A stretch of DNA of 64,000 nt from the NCBI GenBank assembly GCA_023389255.1, contig JAEWER010000019.1, positions 124,001-188,000 on the forward strand. Reading direction: 5' to 3'. The translations under genes and the position numbers were made by a program. Positions 35,623-44,503 of this stretch are shown piece after piece (positions within the stretch are counted from its first letter, which is position 1; each line of letters begins with the position of its first letter). Source of the stretch: Bacillota bacterium (GTDB taxonomy: Bacteria; Bacillota; Clostridia; Saccharofermentanales; DTU023). Under the pieces are notes generated by a model. That model was not told where the DNA came from. It did not search any database and saw only the letters and a list, made by a program, of their open reading frames with translations.

Positions 35623-38235
35623 ATGCATAAATTCAAAAAACTATTAGTTTTGTTAGTCGTGTTTGCTATGGCATTATCGATTACACCACTTACATCTGCG
35701 CTTAGAGCTGAAGAGCCAAGTACAGATACACCCGCTGTTGTAGGTGAAGATAAGCCTGCAACTGAAGAAGATACAAGCAATGATACAAATGTAGAAAATG
35801 CTCCCGCTGAAGAGAGATCTTCAGCAGGTACTACAACAAATGATAGCGGCACCAATAAACCAGCCACTGAAGATTCTGTTAATGAAGAGGATACTATGAG
35901 CGAAGCAGCACCTGCTCCTGCACCTGCTAATACAGAAGAGAGTGATCCTGTAGTGGGTGAAAATGAGGTTGTTGTTACCATCAAATTTGTTAGCAATAAG
36001 GCAGAATTCCCAGTAGATGAAGAACTCGAAAGAGTAAATCCCAAAAAAGTGGTGCGTAAAGTTAACGTTAACTACGTACCAGGCTATCTGAATGATGGGA
36101 AAGTAGTGACGTCTAAAGGTGTTTGGACACTTAAAGATTGGCAACCTAGTTGGGCACTTAAGCCTACGAAAGATGGCGATAATACGATGACAGCTGTTTG
36201 GGAATTTGTGCCATATCGCTTAGCTACTGTTGATTACAAGTATATTTCTGAAAGTGTGGGTCACACCTTGCCAGAAGATATTGCCAAGACTGTACCTGAA
36301 GCAACTGAGCTTAAAGTTGAGAGCAGAGTTCAACCAAGCGAACCCAGCCCCAAAGAACATGAAGTCGATGGTGGCAAGTGGGTGTTCGATAAATACAAAG
36401 ATGCTGAATTAACTGTCACAGAGTTTGGTCCTAACACAGTGGTGGGTCTCTGGAAGTTTGTGCCTAGCGCAGGAGATGAGCCAGAGATTGACCCCAATGC
36501 TGGTGCTGAGGAAAACAACCGTCAATATGTAGGTCTACGTGTCTATGCTTTTGAAGACAAAGGAGATGGCAGGGCGCCTGAAGATTACGATCCAGAGCAA
36601 GAGTCATTTGTTTTTCTCTACTACAAGATCAAATCTGCAGATGGTAAAGAAATTAAGTTTATTCCTAATGCGCCAACCTATTTGGAAGCGGGTAATTATT
36701 ATTTAGAAAATGCACGTTGCCGTGATTTTGCTCCGATTGAGAAGCATGAATTTACCATTACTCCTGAACAGGTACAAAAAGGCGATGTCGTTGAAATCCG
36801 TTTATTGATGAAGAAACAGCCAGCAGATAGACATAAACCCATAAGCATGACCTACCAAGTTTATGTTGATGGTGTCTTGATCAGTGACGAGGATGCAGCT
36901 AAAATTCCTTGGCGTGTTTATGATCGCTTGAAAACTGACGGTAGCCAAGGTCCTGAAGTTGAAGATAAGTACAATCTGCCCATAGAAAATAAGAGTGGTG
37001 GTACAAACTATTTGTACAATGTGGATGGACCAGATTATGAGGTTGTTAATCCCAATGATCGCTGGTTCTATGTTGAAGATTACACCATGGAAGGTAAAAT
37101 GGTTGCACCGAAACCCATTCGCTTAAAGCGTACAGAAAATAGTGCAGCGCCAGTTCCTACGCCTCGCATTACTAAAGCAGATTTACCTGTGTTGTTTGTG
37201 GATGAACCAGGAGAAGTTCACCAGGCCTACAGCAACGATAGATCAGGTCTAGCTGTTGGCAGATACGAGGGTGATATACCCGAAGGTATGGAGCAGAGAA
37301 CCGTTTATTACGATGAAATAGTTCGTTTTTACGAATATACGTCGCCTCGTGGTGTAGATGCTCAGTTAGTTGGTACGCCTACTACAGCAGGAACCTATAA
37401 ATTAAAATTAGTACTAGCAACTCCCTCAGGTTTAGGTGGCACCTATGAACGTACGCTCTATGTTTTAGATCGTAGAGAGCTCAAAAAACTTGTAGCAACT
37501 GGTGATGATGTTAAGCAGACTACTAAGTATCTGCGAGCAGATGAAGAGTTGCGCAAGAAATATGACGAAGCTTTGCAAGAAGCAGAAAAATTAACCAATT
37601 TGCCAGAAGATGATCGCAGAAGATATACCTTGCGCCAAGGGGATATTGATCAGGCACTTAAGAAGCTCAAGCAAGCAGAAGAAGCGCTCAATGGTAAGAC
37701 CGATGCTGAAACATATCCACCAACTTTCCAAGCTGTCACTATCAACGAAGGGGAGAACTTAGAGCCAAATAGTTTTGTGACTAACTTGCCAGAATTACCT
37801 ACTGGTACAGAGATTGTCTTTACAGAAGATGCGACACCCGATTTAACTCCAGGTAAGCACCAAGTGAGCATTACTGTTAAATACCCAGATGGTTCTAAGG
37901 TAGAAAAGTTAGTCGATTACGAAGTTGTGGCGAAGCCAACACCAGCACCGACAACTACAGTTACAACTAGTTCGCCAACAACTTTAACAACAACTACTAC
38001 CACTAGTGTACCGACCAGCACCCAAGTTGCACCTGTAGTAAGTACTGTTGCTAAAACAACGTCTTTAGTACAGGCAACAAACGCACAAACTGTTACCAGT
38101 AAGCAGGCAGATAAGACACAAACAAGCCAGCAAGCTATAGCCAAAACTGGTGAAACTAGAACACAGATGGGTATCTTATTGTTATTAGCTGTCGTTGGTG
38201 GACTCGCACTAATGCGCAGAAGAAAATATAACTAA
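35623..38235 (+). CDS. Large cell-wall-anchored surface protein with SHIRT, FIVAR and Rib-like domains
   Basis: 870 residues from ATG 35623, chosen for its GGAGGAG site. A signal peptide (KKLLVLLVVFAMALSITP) is followed by an acidic Thr/Glu-rich region to about residue 105. Two SHIRT-like modules come next (VTIKFVSNKAEFPVDEEL..., YKYISESVGHTLPEDIAKTV...GKWVFDKY), then beta-rich domains, a helical FIVAR-like module (ELKKLVATGDDVKQTTKYL...QALKKLKQAEEALNG) and a Rib-like domain (YPPTFQAVTINEGENLEPNSF). The end is a Thr-rich stalk, AKTG, a hydrophobic helix and MRRRKYN, a sortase-type tail with a variant motif like that of the GH20 protein. Such proteins act as adhesins. Confidence 0.85.
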   Translation: MHKFKKLLVLLVVFAMALSITPLTSALRAEEPSTDTPAVVGEDKPATEEDTSNDTNVENAPAEERSSAGTTTNDSGTNKPATEDSVNEEDTMSEAAPAPAPANTEESDPVVGENEVVVTIKFVSNKAEFPVDEELERVNPKKVVRKVNVNYVPGYLNDGKVVTSKGVWTLKDWQPSWALKPTKDGDNTMTAVWEFVPYRLATVDYKYISESVGHTLPEDIAKTVPEATELKVESRVQPSEPSPKEHEVDGGKWVFDKYKDAELTVTEFGPNTVVGLWKFVPSAGDEPEIDPNAGAEENNRQYVGLRVYAFEDKGDGRAPEDYDPEQESFVFLYYKIKSADGKEIKFIPNAPTYLEAGNYYLENARCRDFAPIEKHEFTITPEQVQKGDVVEIRLLMKKQPADRHKPISMTYQVYVDGVLISDEDAAKIPWRVYDRLKTDGSQGPEVEDKYNLPIENKSGGTNYLYNVDGPDYEVVNPNDRWFYVEDYTMEGKMVAPKPIRLKRTENSAAPVPTPRITKADLPVLFVDEPGEVHQAYSNDRSGLAVGRYEGDIPEGMEQRTVYYDEIVRFYEYTSPRGVDAQLVGTPTTAGTYKLKLVLATPSGLGGTYERTLYVLDRRELKKLVATGDDVKQTTKYLRADEELRKKYDEALQEAEKLTNLPEDDRRRYTLRQGDIDQALKKLKQAEEALNGKTDAETYPPTFQAVTINEGENLEPNSFVTNLPELPTGTEIVFTEDATPDLTPGKHQVSITVKYPDGSKVEKLVDYEVVAKPTPAPTTTVTTSSPTTLTTTTTTSVPTSTQVAPVVSTVAKTTSLVQATNAQTVTSKQADKTQTSQQAIAKTGETRTQMGILLLLAVVGGLALMRRRKYN

Positions 38236-38252
38236 TACGTATTTTTAGTAGT

Positions 38253-38285
38253 AAAAAGGAGCTACCTGTGGCAGCTCCTTTTTTT
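38253..38285. terminator. Bidirectional terminator between the surface protein (+) and the membrane protein (-)
   Basis: AAAAAGGAGCT and AGCTCCTTTTT arms with a short loop, between converging genes; each side has a T run in its own direction. Confidence 0.88.
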
Positions 38286-38292
38286 AATTTAA

Positions 38293-39516
38293 TTAAAAGG
38301 GTAAGTAGTAAGAAATATCGAACGGTAAATCGAGCGAATAGCCCATTGCTTTAATACCCAACCAAGCAATTAAGCTGATGAAAACTAATAAAGCGATAAA
38401 AGCAGAAATGCGCTTTAAGAGTTTGAAGCGATTAGGAATGAAAGATAATACTAAAAGCAATAGGGTACTGCTGGCTGTATAGAAAATTAAGTTACTTTGC
38501 TCTGAGCCCTGTAGCAAGTTTAAGAAATTCAGACCGTAAACACCGCCGATACCTAGAATTAAATTTACGACTAAGAGAAACACGAGTAGCCATTGAGCAA
38601 ATGATTGGGAATCTTTGCTTTCTGCGTACTCGATTTCAGCAGTTTCATCATCTGGATAATAAGGATCGAAGTCATTATCTTCGACCGAAGGAACTTCTAT
38701 CATATTTAAGGTGTAGCCTTTAGCAGGGAAGTCACAGGCAGGATAACGTGTTTCATCGCCGAAATCAGCTAAAGTATTATCACCGTATACTTCTGTCCAT
38801 TCAGGGCTATTCACTTTAAGTGGTTGTAACAGCTTAAAAGGTAAAGCGCTGATATTTTCAGGATCAGTCTCATGAGCAGAGTTTTCAGAGTCTAGTTCCA
38901 AACTAAAAATAGGTGTTAAGCGTTTGTCGGGAGTAGTAGTTTCTAAATCCACAGGAGTTTCGGACAGATAAGTATCTTCTTTGGTAGTTAAAAGATTATT
39001 AGCTGTGTCCTCTTCGTGTACTAGCTTGGCAGGTTGTAGCTTAACACGCTTAATCTCAGGCAACTGCTGGTGCTTGTCTTGGGAAGTTGCAATGCCTTGT
39101 CGCTTAGCAATTTTATTTGAATCAGGTCTTAGCAAACGATCATAGGCACGGTAAGTTTCGTCTTGTAGCATGCGTCTACGCACGAGGAGAGAATCTGCTT
39201 TTTCGTCTCCCGTCAAGTTATCAGTAACTTTGGTTTTGTGCTGATTCAACTTAACCTGGGGTTTGCGCACGCTAGGTCTGTTACTTAAATTTTCTTTGTT
39301 AGAGTCTTGCGGGCGTGGGCGACGTCTACCTAAATTAGCATCATCTTTTTTAGGATCTACACGCTTAACTTTTAGATCTAAATTAGAAGCATCTGTACTA
39401 GAGGCTCTGTTTGCTTTTTGCCCATATTCACGTCCGATGGCAAACACCTTGCGGTGAGATTTTGCCTCAGCATTGTGTTGCAAGCGATTAGGTTGCTGTT
39501 TCTTATTATCATCCAT
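38293..39516 (-). CDS. Unknown basic/acidic protein with a C-terminal membrane region
   Basis: 407 residues; I do not recognise a family. Residues 1-180 are hydrophilic and strongly charged, rich in Arg/Lys/Gln (SHRKVFAIGREYGQKANRAS, LGRRRPRPQDSN), probably unstructured. A middle acidic part (about 230-300) precedes three hydrophobic segments: WLLVFLLVVNLILGIGGVYGL, LIFYTASSTLLLLVLSFIP and ISAFIALLVFISLIAWLGI. Topology would place the long charged N-terminus in the cytoplasm. The ATG has a GGAG site (CAGGAGTTAATT). It sits alone between the surface-protein terminator and tRNA-Val. A long disordered cytoplasmic tail on a small membrane domain recalls divisome or envelope scaffold proteins, but that is a guess. 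Confidence 0.75.
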   Translation of the reverse strand: MDDNKKQQPNRLQHNAEAKSHRKVFAIGREYGQKANRASSTDASNLDLKVKRVDPKKDDANLGRRRPRPQDSNKENLSNRPSVRKPQVKLNQHKTKVTDNLTGDEKADSLLVRRRMLQDETYRAYDRLLRPDSNKIAKRQGIATSQDKHQQLPEIKRVKLQPAKLVHEEDTANNLLTTKEDTYLSETPVDLETTTPDKRLTPIFSLELDSENSAHETDPENISALPFKLLQPLKVNSPEWTEVYGDNTLADFGDETRYPACDFPAKGYTLNMIEVPSVEDNDFDPYYPDDETAEIEYAESKDSQSFAQWLLVFLLVVNLILGIGGVYGLNFLNLLQGSEQSNLIFYTASSTLLLLVLSFIPNRFKLLKRISAFIALLVFISLIAWLGIKAMGYSLDLPFDISYYLPF

Positions 39517-39562
39517 AATTAACTCCTGCCTCTAGCTTATCAGTAAGACCACAATATGGATA

Positions 39563-39589
39563 CAAAAAAAGCCACTTTTTAAGTGGCTT
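39563..39589 (-). terminator. Terminator after tRNA-Val
   Basis: On the minus strand AAGCCACTT/AAGTGGCTT stem followed by TTTTTTT, starting directly after the encoded CCA. Confidence 0.9.
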
Positions 39590-39666
39590 TGGTGGGTGAT
39601 ACAGGACTTGAACCTGTGACCCCCCGCATGTCAAGCGGATACTCTAACCAGCTGAGCTAATCACCC
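39590..39666 (-). tRNA. tRNA-Val (anticodon GAC)
   Basis: Minus-strand cloverleaf: acceptor GGGTGAT/ATCACCC, D-arm GCTC...GAGT, anticodon stem TCCGC/GCGGG with loop TTGACAT (anticodon GAC), T-arm CACAGGTTCAAGTCCTGT, discriminator A and an encoded CCA (39590-39592). It reads GUC and GUU. Confidence 0.93.
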
Positions 39667-39672
39667 ATAACG

Positions 39673-39700
39673 TTCAAATAACGCTTAAATAGGTTACAAT
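39673..39700 (+). promoter_or_regulatory. Promoter of the polyamine genes (speA)
   Basis: TTCAAA (39673-39678), a 16-base spacer and TACAAT (39695-39700), 40 bases before the speA ATG. Confidence 0.5.
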
Positions 39701-39720
39701 ACATTAGATTGTTGTGTCAA
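39691..39720 (-). promoter_or_regulatory. Promoter of tRNA-Val, overlapping the speA promoter
   Basis: On the minus strand TTGACA (39720-39715), an 18-base spacer and TAACCT (39696-39691). The two -10 boxes overlap in space, so the divergent promoters probably compete. Confidence 0.5.
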
Positions 39721-39739
39721 CAGTTTGGAGAGGCGAATT

Positions 39740-41200
39740 ATGGCTAATTTTCAATTAGATCAGACTAAAGCTCCTTTGTATGAAGCTTTGCGAGAGTATA
39801 GAAATAAGCGCATGGTCGCTTTTGATGTTCCAGGGCATAAACAAGGCAAGGGCAACCCCGAGTTAACTACTTTCTTAGGTAAGGATTGTTTATCCGTGGA
39901 TGTAAATTCCATGAAGATGCTCGACAATCTAATTCACCCTGTATCGGTAATTAAAGAAGCTGAAGAATTAGCCGCAGATGCCTTTGGTGCTAAAGGTTGC
40001 TTTTTTATGGTCAACGGTACCTCTTCAGCTGTGCAGGCGATGGTACTCTCTACTGTTAATCCAGGCGAAAAAATTATTATGCCTCGCAATGTGCATAGGT
40101 CTGCGATCAATGCCTTGATCATGGCAAGAGCAATCCCTGTTTACGTTAATCCAGATGAGGACAAAGAGCTGGGCATACCTTTGGGAATGTCGGTTGCAGA
40201 TATCGAGCAAGCAATTAAAGAAAACCCTGATGCTGTCGCTATTTTGGTCAACAACCCTACCTACTATGGCGTTTGTGCCAATCTCAAAGAGATTGTTAAG
40301 TTAGCACATGCATACAATATGAAAGTCTTAGTAGACGAAGCACACGGTACACATTTCTATTTTTCCGATAAATTACCGCTTTCAGCCATGCAAGCAGGTG
40401 CAGATATGGCGGCAGTGAGCACCCACAAAACAGGTGGTTCGCTCACCCAAAGTTCTTTATTACTTGCAGGCGAAAATATGGCAGAAGATCTGGGGTATAT
40501 CAGACAAATTATCAATTTAACGCAGACCACCAGCGCTTCTTACCTGCTCACATCATCGCTGGATATTACTAGACGGAATTTAGCGCTCAACGGGCAAAAA
40601 ACATTTGAACGTGTTTTGAATTTGGCGGAATACGCTAGAGCAGAAATCAATACCGATGGCGGATTTTACGCTTTTGGTAATGAACGCTGTAATGGGGATT
40701 CATTTTATAGTTTTGATGCAACTAAACTATCCATCCATACGCGTCGAATAGGTTTAGCAGGCATCGAAGTCTACGATATTTTGCGCGATGAATACGATAT
40801 TCAAACTGAATTTGGCGATTTAGGTAACCTGTTAGCTATTATTTCTATTGGCGATCGTCCTAACGCAGTAGAAAGACTGCTAGGAGCTCTGATAGATATT
40901 AAACGTCGCTGGGGCAAGTCGCCTGACACTTTGATGGTAGGAGAATATATTGCCCCTAAGGTTGTGATGACACCAGCAGAAGCCTTCTATGCTAAGTCTG
41001 TACAATTACCTTTGGCAGAAACGGTAGGTAGAATTTGTACAGAATTTGTGATGTGTTACCCACCGGGTATCCCGATTTTAGCTCCTGGCGAAGAGGTGAC
41101 AAAAGAGGCTCTTGACTATATCAAGCAAGCTAAAGAGAAAGGTTGTTCGATGACGGGTACAGAGGATCTCAGCCTTAACAAATTGCATGTAGCTATCTAA
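39740..41200 (+). CDS. speA: Arginine decarboxylase-type Orn/Lys/Arg decarboxylase
   Basis: 486 residues from ATG 39740 (GGAGAGG site). It is a fold-type I PLP decarboxylase of the short Bacillus SpeA group, expected to convert arginine to agmatine. Motifs are FDVPGHKQGKG at the N-terminus, FMVNGTSSAVQAM, LVDEAHGTHF and the PLP-lysine segment STHKTGGSLTQSS. It opens a cluster with speE, a PuuD-like amidase, an APC permease and agmatinase, which supports arginine over lysine as substrate. The related lysine and ornithine enzymes cannot be excluded from sequence alone. Confidence 0.9.
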   Translation: MANFQLDQTKAPLYEALREYRNKRMVAFDVPGHKQGKGNPELTTFLGKDCLSVDVNSMKMLDNLIHPVSVIKEAEELAADAFGAKGCFFMVNGTSSAVQAMVLSTVNPGEKIIMPRNVHRSAINALIMARAIPVYVNPDEDKELGIPLGMSVADIEQAIKENPDAVAILVNNPTYYGVCANLKEIVKLAHAYNMKVLVDEAHGTHFYFSDKLPLSAMQAGADMAAVSTHKTGGSLTQSSLLLAGENMAEDLGYIRQIINLTQTTSASYLLTSSLDITRRNLALNGQKTFERVLNLAEYARAEINTDGGFYAFGNERCNGDSFYSFDATKLSIHTRRIGLAGIEVYDILRDEYDIQTEFGDLGNLLAIISIGDRPNAVERLLGALIDIKRRWGKSPDTLMVGEYIAPKVVMTPAEAFYAKSVQLPLAETVGRICTEFVMCYPPGIPILAPGEEVTKEALDYIKQAKEKGCSMTGTEDLSLNKLHVAI

Positions 41201-41245
41201 TAAAATTAAAAGCGTAATTGATCAAACAAAAGGAAGGGTCTTGTG

Positions 41246-42091
41246 ATGAGTCTTTGGTTCAGTGAATTACACACCCCTAATGTGAAGCTATCTTTCAAAA
41301 TTAAGCAACAATTATTTGCCAAAGAGAGTGATTACCAACGCATCGAAATCTTTGATACTTACGACTGTGGCAAAATGCTAGTTTTAGATGAGCAAGTGAT
41401 GCTGACAGAAAAAGATGAATTTATTTATCATGAGATGCTGACTCATGTCCCCTTAGCTGTTAATCCTGATATAGAGACAGTTTTAGTGATCGGTGGTGGC
41501 GATGGCGGTATTCTGCGAGAGTTGAGCAGATACCCGCAGATCAAACACTTAGAATTAGTTGAGTTAGATGAGCAGGTGGTAAAAGCCTGCCAAAAGTATT
41601 TACCGAAAACAGCTTGTGGATTTGCTGATCCCAGAGTCAAATTAATCTACGCTGATGGTCTGCGCTATGTACGCACCAAAACCAATGCCTATGATCTGAT
41701 TGTGGTAGACTCTACCGATCCGTTTGGTCCTAGTGAAAGTTTGTTTACCAGAGAATTTTATGGCAATTGCTATAACGCTCTCACCGAAAAAGGTATTTTA
41801 GTTAATCAGCATGAGAGCCCGTACTATATTCGTAATCGTAATGAAGTAAGCAAGATCAGACGTAAGATGCAGGCGGTGTTTGAGAATAATTATCTCTATC
41901 AGGCACATATTCCGAGTTATCCGTCAGGTCACTGGTTGTATGGCTTCTCCTCTAAATGTCTACATCCCATAAAAGATTTGCAGGCAGAACGTTGGTTAAA
42001 ACTGGGATTAAAAACTGATTACTATAATCTCAAGTTGCATCAAGGAGCGTTCGCACTGCCCAACTATGTGTTGGAATTGTTACGCGATTAG
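41246..42091 (+). CDS. speE: Spermidine synthase
   Basis: 281 residues from ATG 41246 (GTG 41243 is also possible); AGGAAGG precedes it. It is an aminopropyl transferase that makes spermidine from putrescine and decarboxylated SAM. Motifs are the SAM-binding VLVIGGGDGGILRELSRY, LVELDEQVV, the substrate-site VVDSTDPFGPSESLFTREFY. It lies 45 bases after speA. The SAM decarboxylase (speD) needed for its donor is not in this window. Confidence 0.96.
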   Translation: MSLWFSELHTPNVKLSFKIKQQLFAKESDYQRIEIFDTYDCGKMLVLDEQVMLTEKDEFIYHEMLTHVPLAVNPDIETVLVIGGGDGGILRELSRYPQIKHLELVELDEQVVKACQKYLPKTACGFADPRVKLIYADGLRYVRTKTNAYDLIVVDSTDPFGPSESLFTREFYGNCYNALTEKGILVNQHESPYYIRNRNEVSKIRRKMQAVFENNYLYQAHIPSYPSGHWLYGFSSKCLHPIKDLQAERWLKLGLKTDYYNLKLHQGAFALPNYVLELLRD

Positions 42092-42254
42092 CACTAAAAG
42101 CACCTATTTAACGTAATTTATACGCATTAAATACCGCTAGTAGTGGTATGGAAATAAAAGATAGTTTAAGGTATAGCATTATCAAAAAGTGTAGCTAATG
42201 ATAAAGATAGACTTTAGCTATACGAAGCTATATTTGTGGAAGATAGGAGGTTGT

Positions 42255-42989
42255 ATGTCATCCAAAGCAATTATCGGTATCAGCGGTAGCTGGATGTTAG
42301 ATGAAGATGGTATGTTTCCTGGTTATGCCAGAGCATATGTTAATCACGATTATGTACGTTCAGTGACTGAAGCCGGCGGTATCCCCATGGTCTTGCCCTA
42401 TGTAGAAAAAGCAGACCGCGAAGTAATTATCGAACAATGGTTAGAGCAAGTAGATGGCGTGATTTTGACTGGTGGTCAAGATTTATATCCACCTTTTTAC
42501 GGTCAAGAGGCACGTGCAAAATTGTCTACCGTTTGGCCAGAAAGAGATGAGTTCGATACCATGCTCTATCAAAAGGCACTAGAAAAGAAAGTTCCGATTT
42601 TGGGCATCTGTCGAGGCTTTCAATTGATCAATGCGTTGCGCAGTGGTGAATTATTGCAAGATCTGAGTTATGCCGATCATGAATTGCTAAAACATTGGCA
42701 AGCTCATTCTCCCACCATGCATATCCACGAGGTTAAATTCGAAAAAGGATCTACTTTTGCTGAACTGTTTGGTGAAAGTGCGATGACCAACAGTTTCCAT
42801 CACCAAGCTGTCATGCGTGCAGGTGAGGGGTTGAAGGCTGTTGGACACACTAGCGATGGTGTTATTGAAGCGGTGGAAGATAAGGAACACCGTATTTTGG
42901 CAACGCAATTCCATCCAGAGATGACATCGGGAGTTAGCGAGGGTGAGGCGAAATTGTTTAAGCACTTTGTGGAGATGTGTACAAAGTAA
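42255..42989 (+). CDS. PuuD-like class I glutamine amidotransferase hydrolase
   Basis: 244 residues from ATG 42255, fixed by an AGGAGG site; upstream in-frame codons are untranslated leader. It is a peptidase-C26-type gamma-glutamyl hydrolase: the nucleophile Cys is in LGICRGFQLIN, with the His/Glu of ATQFHPEMT. Family members include PuuD, which removes the glutamyl group from gamma-glutamyl-GABA in putrescine breakdown. Placement between spermidine synthase and an amino-acid permease fits polyamine metabolism. A 160-base leader separates it from speE, so it may have its own promoter. Confidence 0.85.
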   Translation: MSSKAIIGISGSWMLDEDGMFPGYARAYVNHDYVRSVTEAGGIPMVLPYVEKADREVIIEQWLEQVDGVILTGGQDLYPPFYGQEARAKLSTVWPERDEFDTMLYQKALEKKVPILGICRGFQLINALRSGELLQDLSYADHELLKHWQAHSPTMHIHEVKFEKGSTFAELFGESAMTNSFHHQAVMRAGEGLKAVGHTSDGVIEAVEDKEHRILATQFHPEMTSGVSEGEAKLFKHFVEMCTK

Positions 42990-43065
42990 GCACATTTAAC
43001 GCTAGATCTGAAACTAACATAAACTCAAACCCAACTCTAAACTAATGAATTTGAGGAGACGAACA

Positions 43066-44457
43066 ATGTCAATTTCCAAGCAGAGCGTAAAGCGCTTCGG
43101 CTACTGGTCGATTGTGCTTTTAGCCATCAATAGTATTATCGGTACAGGTATCTTCCTAAACCCCAAGTCAGTTATTTTACTCTCCGGTACATGGGCACCC
43201 GTAGTATATATCGGTGCGGCTGTTTTTGCCTGTGTGCTCGCAGTTACTTTTGCTTCTGCAGCTAAGTATACCCGTAAAAATGGTGCAGCTTTTGCTTATT
43301 CAACGGTTGCCTTTGGTGATAGTGTAGGCCTTTATATTGGCATTACCCGTTTCGTTGCAGGTGCTATTGCTTGGGGCGTTATGGCGACCGCCGTCGTTTC
43401 AAGTACCATTGAAATTTTCATGGGTAAAGAAAATAAGACGTTTACCAATGTGACCATTGGTTTCTTGCTGTTAATGGCAGTTGTTTTAGGAATTATTTTC
43501 TCAGGTACCTACGTCACTAAGATTTTCAGCAACCTGTCCACAGTAGGTAAAGTGGCAGCTTTGGCAGTTGCCATCATCGCTGGTTTAGTTATTTTCATCA
43601 AAACTGGTGAAAACCACATGCATGAAGTAAACAGCGTCTTAAACGATGCAGGTGAACCTGTGGTAAAACCCATGAACTTTAATCTGTTCATCACAAGTGT
43701 AATCGCAGCTTTCTACGCTTTTACTGGCTTTGAATCAGTTGCTTCTGCCGCCAGTGAGATGGAAGAACCGGAAAAGAATTTACCCAAAGCAATTCCTGTA
43801 GCTATCGGCATCATTGCTTTAGTGTACGTAGGTATTGTTACATCAGCTATGTTGGCAAATCCTGTAGCTATTATGCAAAGCAAAGATACCGTTGGTTTAG
43901 CTTCTGCCTACAGCAATCCTTGGATCAAAAACATCATAACTTATGGTGCTGTGCTCTCCATGTTTGGTATCAATATCGCAGCTGGTTTCTCCACGCCGCG
44001 CGTATTTGAAGCTATGGTTGATGAAGGTCATTTACCCAGCTTCTTAAGCAAGCGCTCCAAAAACGGTGTGCCTGTTACAGCATTTATTGTGACAGCAGCT
44101 ATGGCTATTATTGTGCCGATGGCTTTCCACTACGATATGCAAGGAATTATGATTATTTCTTCAATTTCACGTTTTGCTCAATTCTTGGTTGTACCTATGG
44201 CAGTCATTGTTTGCTATAAAGGTATGGCGAAAAAACAAATTTTACAGGCTAAGGGCAATGTGATAACTGACGTAATCGTACCCATCTTAGGATTCTTGCT
44301 CACAGTCTTGTTACTGGCAATGTTTAGCTGGCGCTCCAGCTTCTCCTTAGAAGATGGAAGCCTGAACTACTATGCTATTTCAGCCATGATTTTTGGTTAT
44401 GTAATTTTACCGCTTTTGGTTTACATTCCCTACAAAGCAGGCAAGTTCAAAAAATAA
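43066..44457 (+). CDS. APC-family amino acid/polyamine permease
   Basis: 463 residues from ATG 43066 (GAGGAG site), twelve membrane helices. The first helix NSIIGTGIFLNPKSVILLSG is the APC signature for substrate binding, and AAFYAFTGFESVASAASEMEEPEKNLPKAIP is the conserved loop around helix 6 and 7. It may import arginine, putrescine or another amino acid, or exchange arginine and agmatine. It is the last plus-strand gene of the polyamine cluster and ends at a two-way terminator. Confidence 0.92.
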   Translation: MSISKQSVKRFGYWSIVLLAINSIIGTGIFLNPKSVILLSGTWAPVVYIGAAVFACVLAVTFASAAKYTRKNGAAFAYSTVAFGDSVGLYIGITRFVAGAIAWGVMATAVVSSTIEIFMGKENKTFTNVTIGFLLLMAVVLGIIFSGTYVTKIFSNLSTVGKVAALAVAIIAGLVIFIKTGENHMHEVNSVLNDAGEPVVKPMNFNLFITSVIAAFYAFTGFESVASAASEMEEPEKNLPKAIPVAIGIIALVYVGIVTSAMLANPVAIMQSKDTVGLASAYSNPWIKNIITYGAVLSMFGINIAAGFSTPRVFEAMVDEGHLPSFLSKRSKNGVPVTAFIVTAAMAIIVPMAFHYDMQGIMIISSISRFAQFLVVPMAVIVCYKGMAKKQILQAKGNVITDVIVPILGFLLTVLLLAMFSWRSSFSLEDGSLNYYAISAMIFGYVILPLLVYIPYKAGKFKK

Positions 44458-44476
44458 ATGCTAAATGAAAGAGTAG

Positions 44477-44503
44477 AAAAGGGGTTCATTTTGAACCCCT
44501 TTT
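44477..44503. terminator. Bidirectional terminator between the APC permease (+) and speB (-)
   Basis: AAAAGGGGTTCA/TGAACCCCTTTT, 12-base stem and 3-base loop; its last bases overlap the speB stop. Confidence 0.9.

Noticed and set aside
39725..39739. Upstream TTG start for speA
   Set aside because: It would translate the ribosome site GGAGAGG; ATG 39740 is better spaced.
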